DNA from: Lepus europaeus
Taxonomy: Eukaryota > Chordata > Mammalia > Lagomorpha > Leporidae
Direction of reading: 5' to 3'
Length of the DNA: 64,000 nt
NCBI RefSeq assembly: GCF_033115175.1
Contig: NC_084850.1
Span: 106,499,939 to 106,563,938, forward strand
Part shown: positions 56,398-64,000 of the stretch, in pieces
How positions within the stretch are numbered: the stretch's first letter is position 1
How the letters are laid out: each line of letters starts with the position of its first letter
The notes under the pieces: generated by a model
Databases searched by the model: none
Told to the model about the DNA's origin: nothing
Seen by the model: only the letters and a program-made list of their open reading frames with translations
Program-made: the position numbers and the translations under genes

Positions 56398-56751
56398 AGC
56401 TGGTATTTGGCTTAGCAGTTAAGATGCTGTTTGGGATACGTGCATCCCATATCAGAGCACCCATGTTTGTGTCCTGTCTCCAATCTTAGTTCAGCTTCCT
56501 GGAATGCATTCCCTGGGAGGCAGTAGTGATGGCTCAATAGCTGGGTCCCTGCCATCCAGCTAGGAGACCTGGATGGAGTTCCTGATTCTGTACTTGTACC
56601 CTGGCCTAGCCCTGGCCACTTTTTGGCATTTGGGAAGTGAAACAGCAAATGGGATCCTCTTCCCTCCCTCCCTTCCTTCCTCCTTCTCTACCTGCCTCCA
56701 TCTCTCCCTCACTCCATCTCTCTCTGCTTTTCAAATAAATAATTTTTAAAA
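56398..56751 (+). mobile_element. CSINE, old CSINE3-like type
   Basis: 'gctggtatttggcttagcag', 'gcatcccatatcagagcacc', 'ggcatttgggaagtgaaaca', a CT/CCTT-rich stretch and 'caaataaataatttttaaaa'. Confidence 0.85.
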
Positions 56752-56761
56752 AGGCACTATT

Positions 56762-56835
56762 TTTGTTTTTTGAAAGATTTATTTATTCAAAAGGCAGAGT
56801 AACAGAGAAAGGGAGATAAAGAGAAATACTGGAAA
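56762..56835 (-). mobile_element. CSINE 3' fragment
   Basis: 'aaagatttatttattcaaaa' and 'ggcagagtaacagagaaagg' only. The element is cut after the GA-rich stretch. Confidence 0.7.
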
Positions 56836-56929
56836 TATTAGACTACTAGTGTTTTCTAAGCAATGATTAGAACTCTGGGTGCTTAAACATGTTCTTCAGG
56901 AGCACTGTAGAGATGGAAATTGCAGTCTT

Positions 56930-57072
56930 ATGGGTTTGCATACTTATGGATTAATTACCTTCCAAAGTTCCCACTTCCAGTTATCATAGATTAAATTTCC
57001 ATCCTCTTAATACCCCAATGGGGATTAAATTTTAGCCTGAGTGCTAATGGAGGCCTTCAAACTATAGCAGTT
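56930..57072 (-). mobile_element. MaLR-type LTR fragment
   Basis: 'ccatcctcttaatacccc', 'aatggggattaaattttagc' and 'ccttcaaactatagca' are the reverse of an MLT/MST LTR 5' end. Confidence 0.5.
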
Positions 57073-57097
57073 GTCTATTTACAAAAGTAACCTGTTG

Positions 57098-57379
57098 TGG
57101 CCGGCACTGTGGTGCAGCGGGTTAAAGCTTTGGCCTGCAGTGCTGGCATCCCATATGGGTGCCGGTTCTAGTCCAGGCTGCTCCACTTCCGATCCAGCTC
57201 TCTGCTGTGGCCTGGGAAAGCAGTAGAAGATAGCCCAAGTCCTTGGGGCCCTGTACCTGTGTGGCAGACCCGGAAGAAGCTCCTGGCTTCGGTTCGGATG
57301 GAAGACACCCCCACCCCCCGCCTCTCCTCTCTCTGTGTAACTCTGACTTTCAAATAAATAAATAAATATTAAAAAAAGA
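57098..57379 (+). mobile_element. CSINE with internal deletion
   Basis: 'tggccggcactgtggtgcag' to 'caaataaataaataaatatt'. 'ctcctggcttcggttcggat' runs straight into 'ggaagacacc', so the usual 45-50 bp carrying the 'gcggccatctggggagtgaa' region is missing. Confidence 0.9.
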
Positions 57380-57470
57380 AGTGAAGCAGCTGGGAATTGA
57401 ACTGGAACCATATGGAATGCCAGCATCATAGGCCATGGCTTATCCTGCTCCACCATAACGCTGGTCTTCT
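57380..57470 (-). mobile_element. CSINE 5' (head) fragment
   Basis: 'gtgaagcagctgggaattga' to 'ctccaccataacgctggtct', the reverse-strand head of a C repeat. With 56762-56835 it may be one older CSINE disrupted by later events. Confidence 0.75.
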
Positions 57471-59124
57471 GGGTTTTTTTTTTTTTTCAATAATATGCAT
57501 TTTCATTGAGCTTTTCAAAGGTTGCTCATACATAGAGTTTACATTGTATTAAGTACTATGAATAATCTAGAGATGGGTTAAAATATATGGGAGGGTGTGT
57601 CTAGGTTATATGTATGTATAATACCATTTTATATAAGGCATCATAGTAGATATCTGTGAAGATCCTGGAACCCATTCCCTACAGATACTGAGGGATGACA
57701 ATATGACATCCTGTTATTACTTGATTGTGAATCTATTTTCTACACTAAACAATGAGGTGTTGACTCTAGAGCAGTATCTCTGCACCTCTGATCCTTCGAC
57801 TGAAAAGGAAACTGGTGCTATGGAACTAAGCTCCATAAATAGCCATAAACAACAGTCTTCTGTACCTGATACTATTCAGGGCTACTTTGCCTTGCCTATT
57901 TGGATCTTCTTGACTTCTTACTAGCATATCCCAAATTTGGCCTCTCACACTGGTCTCAGGACTCACCTCAATTCCCCTTGCTATGAGATCCATGGAGTAG
58001 CTCTCAGCACCACCCAAATTTCTATTTTGTTTGCCTTCCAGATTGGCATCCCTCCAAGCTGGGGGTCCCCTTATCAATCACAGGCCCAATATGACCCCAC
58101 CCAACCTCCAACAAGGGAGCAAACCAAACACAGAATCATACTCCCTCTTAAAATCCAGTGTGTGGCAGGCATATGAACAGAACTGGAGCGAGTTCCCATG
58201 AACGTGGGAGCTGTGCATGGTAGGCTTCTGGCTGGCGTAGCATGGGCTTTGAAAAGTCATGCCTGCTGAGTATCGTCAAAGGCCATGGGCATGCCCACAC
58301 CATTGCATTCCCTGAAAGGCAAACTCTGCCCTACTTTTTCTGTGACTCATTCAGCGCCTGTTTCCTCTTGGACTTAACCCAAGAAAAAGAGTTCTCTCAG
58401 CAAAACAAAGTTTGCCTGCTTCCTTGTGTGCGGCCTGCTTATTTCATTTTTTGGAGCTTTGCTTTAGAAGCACAGAGCAGCCCAAGGGCCCTTTTTCTCC
58501 ATTTTGGTTTGTGTGTCTTCTTAAAATTGTGTCTTGGCTAGAACTACTCTCTCTCCCTTGGTGGTTTTATAACTCACAAGGTGAACCATGATATCCTGAA
58601 AGATCAACAAAAATACCCTCAGGGTAAATAAAAAGAATATCATATATGATAAGCATGCTTTCCAGCACTGGAACAGGAGCCTCAGGAAAAAAGGACAAGC
58701 ATTCTATCTTGGTTTCGAGCAAATGCAATCAGGAGGGACAGAACTATTAATATTTCAGGGTAACCTCAGGGCAAAATTTACATCCAATAGATACTTGGAT
58801 GTTTGGGGAAGGTATCTCTGAAAATTGGCCCAGATTTGGAAATGAGATGACAAGCAGAATGTGTCCTCATTCCTCCAAATGCCCCACAATTCTAACCTCA
58901 TGCTAGTTCCATGCCAAATTCTAAGTGTTTGATTTTATAGGTCTTAGCCTGGGTTACCTAGGAAACAGTTTGAGGCAAAAAGCTTACGTGCTAAACTTGA
59001 TTGGTGAGAGCAAATCCAAGAAAACAGAAGTAGGGGGAAAAGAGTACTAAAGTAGGGAAGGTAGGAGAAAAGCAACAAGGAATATGTTTTTAAGCTACAG
59101 CCATCACTTTATAACCAGGAAAGG
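57471..59124. other. No gene; MITE end and unassigned DNA
   Basis: 'caataatatgcattttcatt' and 'gagcttttcaaaggttgctc' at 57488-57530 are a MITE terminus. 57700-58560 is moderately GC-rich with stop-bounded short frames and no recognised domain. Confidence 0.4.
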
Positions 59125-59180
59125 CAATTGCTTGGTCTTTACCTGCTATGCCACAGCGCTGGACCCAGTTGCTTGGTCTT
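59125..59180 (-). mobile_element. 26-bp CSINE head remnant between direct repeats
   Basis: 'caattgcttggtctt' (59125-59139) and 'cagttgcttggtctt' (59166-59180) flank 26 bp that match only the CSINE head, 'gctatgccacagcgctggac'. The body and A tail are absent. Confidence 0.7.
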
Positions 59181-59409
59181 ATAATGCATCTTCAGAAAGG
59201 CTGTGTGAACTAGCTATGTCAGAAGAGTCCATCATGGTGAAAGAAAGGAGAAATTATCCTCTGGTTCCCATCTGTCTCCTATCTCTCATTAGTCAAGTTT
59301 GCTTTATAGGATATTAATTTCCTGTAGTGGATGATTGGTGTGCTGCCATATCTGATTGCCAGGAATGTTGAATACTAATGGTTCCTAGTGCTCCTTCTCA
59401 GGTAATTGT

Positions 59410-59625
59410 CTAGGCCATGGATCAGCAAACTTCCTTTGTTAAAGGGCTAATTTTTATGCTTTGCAGGCAATTCAGTCTTTGTTACGCTTTCTCAAGTTTA
59501 CCAGAAACCAGAAGCAAAAAAAAAAAAAATGTATAGTTGTGTTCCAATGGAATTTTATTTATAGAAAGAAACACCAGGCCAGATATAGCCCACAGGCCAT
59601 ACTTTCACAAACCCTGTCCTAGGCT
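59410..59625 (+). mobile_element. hAT-type non-autonomous DNA transposon (MER class)
   Basis: 'gatcagcaaacttcctttgt', 'aaagggctaatttttatgct', 'gttccaatggaattttattt' and 'gccagatatagcccacaggc' match a common mammalian MER element. An A13 run lies at about 59517. Confidence 0.65.
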
Positions 59626-61980
59626 GAAAGGAGTTATTTTGTCCAAGGCCATACCTCTCCCCAAGGTTAGCCCAAATCCAATGAATGTTTGATGGGGGAT
59701 AGGTGAGCCAAAAGCCCATCCCATTTCCTTAATTCAGGACATCTCTAAAGGGCCATCCCAAGCCCAGAGTTCCCCAGGGCCTAGGTCTTTTTTGTATGCT
59801 GAAGTTCAAATTTTTCCCTCTGCTCAATCTTACGATCAGGTTTTCCTCACTCTCCTATTGGTTATTCTGGTAGAGTTCACCAGTAAGCTTCCTGCACACA
59901 TATCTCCTTCTCAAAGTCTGCTGTATCCAAAACCCAACCTAAGACTCCCCACAAGAGTGAGATTGCTCTTATCAACCACTAGGGAAGCCAGAGGTCTGTG
60001 GGTCCACATCATCCAGTTCCAGGTTGCTAATGGGGTGACCTAATCTGGTTAGTGTCTAGGACAATAGTAGTGACCAGCCTGACTCCATGATGACAGCAAC
60101 AAACCACTGCTAGGGAAACTCTAAGTAGAAGGCAAAGAAAGGCAAAAGATCTGGCAAGGCACATAAGCTAAGCATGGTACCCAGATTTCAAAGGTGGGGG
60201 ACAGGGGAAATATATGGTTCTAACCCCTCCATCTTCCCACATGACTCTCTTTTCTTTCCCTTTCCCTTAGCTTTACTATTTCTGCCCTCTCCCCTTCCCT
60301 ACCTCCACCTCTTCCTCTTCTTCCCTAGCAATATTATGGTTTAAGTAATAATAGACTTGAGGCAAAAAGGGATCATTTAGAAGAAATTAAAATTTAGTAT
60401 AGGCTTCAGGGATAAATTAAAGAGGTACTTCTGGCTCCATTATTTACTAGTTGTCTGATTTTATGAAGATCAGTAACCTCAATTATAATATAGATTCAGT
60501 AGTGCCTAATTTACCTGCTTATACCAGTAAGCATTGCACCAAATTGTAGAAAACATATTAAATCACTAGGCATAGATGTCTCATGTATACACTGTACATG
60601 TTAACTATGTGTTAAGTAGATTAAAAATAAAAGGCTTTCTATAAGCCAGTTCTTCAACAAGATGTCTCCCACTCAGACAACATCTGTCTTTAACTTAACA
60701 ATCCATTTCTAATGTGATTTTTCTTTTTTGGTTTTCTAAAATGGTCAAAATCTGACCCATCAAGACATGTTGGCAACTGTCACAATTTCTTGGTGAGGAT
60801 AGTTCAGTCCCATGAGGTTTATAGCCAAGGCTGCTAAACACAGATGGTTTGAGCAGCCATATACAGTATGATTATTATTGTTTAATGCCATTTAAGATTC
60901 TCCTTGGAAAAATTCACAGAACCCATTGGAAATTATGGGACTTCCTAGAGTTAAAAACACATAGCTACTGCCAGTTCTGTTCATTGTTGTATATTTTTAG
61001 CAGAGCAATTGGGATTGCTTAAAAATTATTCTTTAAGAAGTTGGGCTTAATGTCAAAGGCAACTTCAAGATCCTACTTAACATAAAAGAGAAGAACCAAG
61101 TTGGGAGAGTGAGATGAAGGGTCAGGACATGGTCTTGCATGAAACCAACACTAGATTATGTTTATTTTTCTTCTTTTTCATCACAAAGTTTCTGAAGTGA
61201 TGTTTTCAAAAAAATGCCTTGTCTTTGATGATTTGTCTTAACACAAAGGCCCTGAGAAATTACAATACACATTACTGTTATCTTAGATTCACCCAGAGGT
61301 ACATCCTGAGATAAGGGTTTGAGTGCAAGTGTTTTATTTGAGAAATAATTCTAGGAAGCACCAGTAAGGGAGTGGGAGTAGAAAGACAGAAAGGGCAAGC
61401 AGCCAACTAAGGGTTTGTTATCTAAACTAGTTACTTCTGCGGGCAGTTGGAGAGCAAGCCCTCTGAGGAACTCCTGGGGACAGTAAAGGGCATGCTTCAG
61501 TTATCCCAACGAAGGAGCAAATAGGCCTGGGTATTTACACACCAATGCTCAGCAGTTATTTCTATACAACCATTGCCAAGAGGTGGTTATTCTACTTGGT
61601 TTCTAACCTGTAGTGGGAATGGGCAGAGAAGTCACCTGTCAGGGGAGAAAGCTTCAAACACAGAGATATAGGTGCTAGCAGTTGGCAGTAAGACCAGGGT
61701 ATAGTAAAATTGGTTGAACCTGGGGGAATATGAAGGAAATATCAATAGTATCTGCCATCAGTGGACTCATGTGGCAAATATGATTATTTTAAATTTATAT
61801 TAGTGAAGTATTAGAGTTTTTTTTTTTTTTTTTTGCTTGTGGAGCATCTGTGATAGACTGACTCTAAGATGGGTTTAAATTATCAATGCCTCCTGAGAGG
61901 AACAACTTTGTTCGATACCATTCACTCGAGTATGGGAGGGACATGTGACTTTCTTTTAACCAACATAGTATAGTAAAGAT
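59626..61980. other. No gene; a MIR fragment
   Basis: MIR-like sequence at about 60430-60540 ('ggctccattatttactagtt'). A poly(T) run lies at 61817-61834. No coding signal; open frames are at most 83 codons. Confidence 0.45.
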
Positions 61981-61986
61981 GATGGG

Positions 61987-62327
61987 GCCGGCGCCATGGC
62001 TTAACAGGCTAATCCTCCGCCCAGTGGCGCCGGCACACCGGGTTCTAGTCCAGGTTGGGGCGCCAGATTCTATCCCGGTTGCCTATCTTCCAGGCCAGCT
62101 CTCTGCTATGGCCCGGGAAGGCAGTGGAGGATGGCCCAAGTCCTTGGGCCCTGCACCCGCATGGGAGACCAGGAGAAGCACCTGGCTCCTGCCTTCGGAT
62201 CAGCGAGATGCGCCGGCCGCAGTGGCCATTGGAGGGTGAACCAACAGCAAAAAGGAAGACCTTTCTCTCTATCTCTCTCTCTCACTATCCACTCTGCCTG
62301 TCAAAAAAAAATTTAAGAAAAAAAAAA
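61987..62327 (+). mobile_element. CSINE, young CpG-rich type
   Basis: 'gccggcgccatggcttaaca' to 'ctgcctgtcaaaaaaaaatt' and a poly(A). Target-site duplication 'aaagatgatggg' at 61975-61986 and 62328-62339. Confidence 0.97.
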
Positions 62328-62484
62328 AAAGATGATGGGAAGTCCCTTCCATGATTAGGCTACACACAACTGTGACTTATGTCATCTTAACAGATGCTCT
62401 CCCTTCTTGATTGTAATGAAGTTAAGCTACCACTATGCAAATGACCACTGGCAAAGAACTGAGGGTGGCCTCTGGCCAACATCC

Positions 62485-64000
62485 TTTTTTTTCAATTTTT
62501 ATTTAATAAATATAAATTTCCAAAGTACAACTTTTGAATTATAGAGGCTTTCCCCTCCTAACCCCCCATCTACAACCATCCCATCTCCCACTCCCTCTCC
62601 CATCCCCTTCTTCATCAAGATTCATTTTCAATTATCTTTATATACAGAAGACCAACTTAGTATATACTAAGTAAAGATTTCAACAGACTGCACCCACACA
62701 AACACACAAAGTATAGAATACTGTTTGAGTAGTAGTTTTACCATTAATTTGCATAGTACAACACATTAATGACAGAGATCCTACATGGGGAGCAGGTGCA
62801 CAGTGACTCCTGTTGTTGATTTAACAATTGACACTCTTATTTATGACATCAGGAATCACCTGAGGCTCTTGTCATGAGCTTCCAAGGCTATGGAAGCCTT
62901 TTGAGTTTGCCAACTCCAATCTTATTTAGGTAAGGCCATAGTCAAAGTGAAAGTTCTCTCCTCCCTTCAGGGAAAGGCACATCCTTCTTTGATGGCCCAT
63001 TCTTTCCACTGGGATCTCACTCACAGAGATGTTTCATTTAGGTCTTTTTTTTTTTTGCCCCAGTGCCTTGGCTTCCCATGCCTGCAAAACTCTGATGGGC
63101 TTTTTAGCCAGATCTGAATGCCTTAAGGGCTGATTTTGAGGCCAGAGTGCTGTTTAGGGCATTTGCCATTCTATGAGTCTGCTGTATCCTGCTTCCCATG
63201 TAGTATCATTCTCTCCTTTTTAATTCTATCAATTATTAATTGAAGACACTGGTCTTATTTATGTAATCCCTTTGACACTTAATCCTATCTTTTTGATCAA
63301 TTATTAACTTAAACTGATCACTTGGACTAGTGAGATGGCATTGGTACATGCCACCTTGATGGGATTGAATTGGAATCCCCTGGCATGTTTCTAGCTCTAC
63401 CATTAGGGGTAAGTCCGAGTGAGCATGTGCCAAACTGTATATCTTCTCCCTTTCTTATTCTCACTCTTATATTTAACAGAGATCACTTTTCACTTGAATT
63501 TAAATGACTAAGAATAATTGTGTGTTAATTAAAGAGTTCAACCAATAGTATTAAGTAGAACATATGAAATACTAAAAGGAAAATAGTAAGTTGTTCCTCA
63601 ACATTCAGGACAAGCACTGATCAAGACATTGTTTCTCATAGTGTCCATTTCACTTCTAGAGGTTTTCTTTTAGGTGCTCAGTTAGTTGTCACCGATCAGG
63701 GAGAACATGTGATATTTGTCCCTTTGGGACTGGCTTATTTCACTCAGCATGATGTTTTCCAGATTCCTCCATTTTGTTGCAAATGACCAGATTTCATTGT
63801 TTTTTTACTGCTATATAGTATTCTATAGAGTACATATCCCATAATTTCTTTATCCAGTCTTCTGTTGATGGGCATTTAGGTTGATTCCATGTCTTAGCTA
63901 TTGTGAATTGAGCTGCACTAAACATTGAAGTGCAGACAGCTCTTTTACTTGCCAATTTAATTTCCTTTGGGTAAATTCCAAGGAGTGGGATGGCTGGGTT
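62485..64000 (-). mobile_element. Lagomorph L1, antisense, running off the window
   Basis: Poly(A) as T at 62485-62492, 'atttaataaatataaatttc', a degraded C-rich tract at 62552-62610 and a single 3' UTR module at 62620-62790. ORF2 C-terminal sequence follows from about 63700 ('ttactgctatatagtattct', 'cagtcttctgttgatgggca'). More diverged than the copy at 52.7 kb; its 5' end lies beyond 64000. Confidence 0.9.

Overview
The window is mammalian nuclear DNA from a lagomorph, most likely rabbit (Oryctolagus) or a close relative. The diagnosis rests on more than thirty copies of the tRNA-derived lagomorph C repeat (CSINE), with its conserved head, the 'ggttctagtccc' B-box, the CT-rich stretch and the A-rich tail. 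It is supported by truncated L1 copies with a lagomorph-type 3' end: a G-rich tract, then 'attcattaaataaaag' and poly(A).

Only one credible protein-coding gene is present: an intronless 203-codon open reading frame at 43292-43903 (+). It encodes a member of the protein phosphatase 1 inhibitor-2 family and resembles the X-linked retrogene PPP1R2C (inhibitor 4; human PPP1R2P9) more than the multi-exon parent PPP1R2. If that orthology holds, the window lies on the X chromosome, in a region matching human Xp11. A short CpG- and TGACG-rich segment at 43085-43290 is a plausible promoter. All other open frames are shadows of repeats or random.

Layout. 0-8 kb: ancient repeats (MER5A, MIR, MLT1 LTRs, a Tigger fossil) with CSINE insertions. 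8.08-11.06 kb: a 3-kb insertion bounded by matching 14-bp repeats. It combines AT-rich sequence of unknown origin, a decayed class I retroviral gag/pro segment and an L1-type 3' tail, so it looks like a composite, L1-mobilised retroelement. 11-14 kb: an AT-rich island, a fused inverted CSINE pair and an antisense L1 ORF2 relic. 14.6-27.6 kb: dense CSINEs, an old L1 and a young truncated L1. 27.75-31.19 kb: a repeat-poor interval that may hold conserved noncoding DNA. 31-43 kb: scattered CSINEs, LTRs and DNA transposons, including a three-level nest at 40.1-41.0 kb. 43.1-44.1 kb: the PPP1R2C-like gene. 44-52.6 kb: mostly old or unassigned DNA. 52.7-54.7 kb: an antisense L1 with the signature of a 3' transduction. 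54.7-62.3 kb: more CSINEs. 62.5 kb to the end: a second antisense L1 that continues past the window.

Repeat family names rest on recognition of consensus features by eye, without a database search. Boundaries are usually good to about 10-20 bp, and exact where target-site duplications are quoted.
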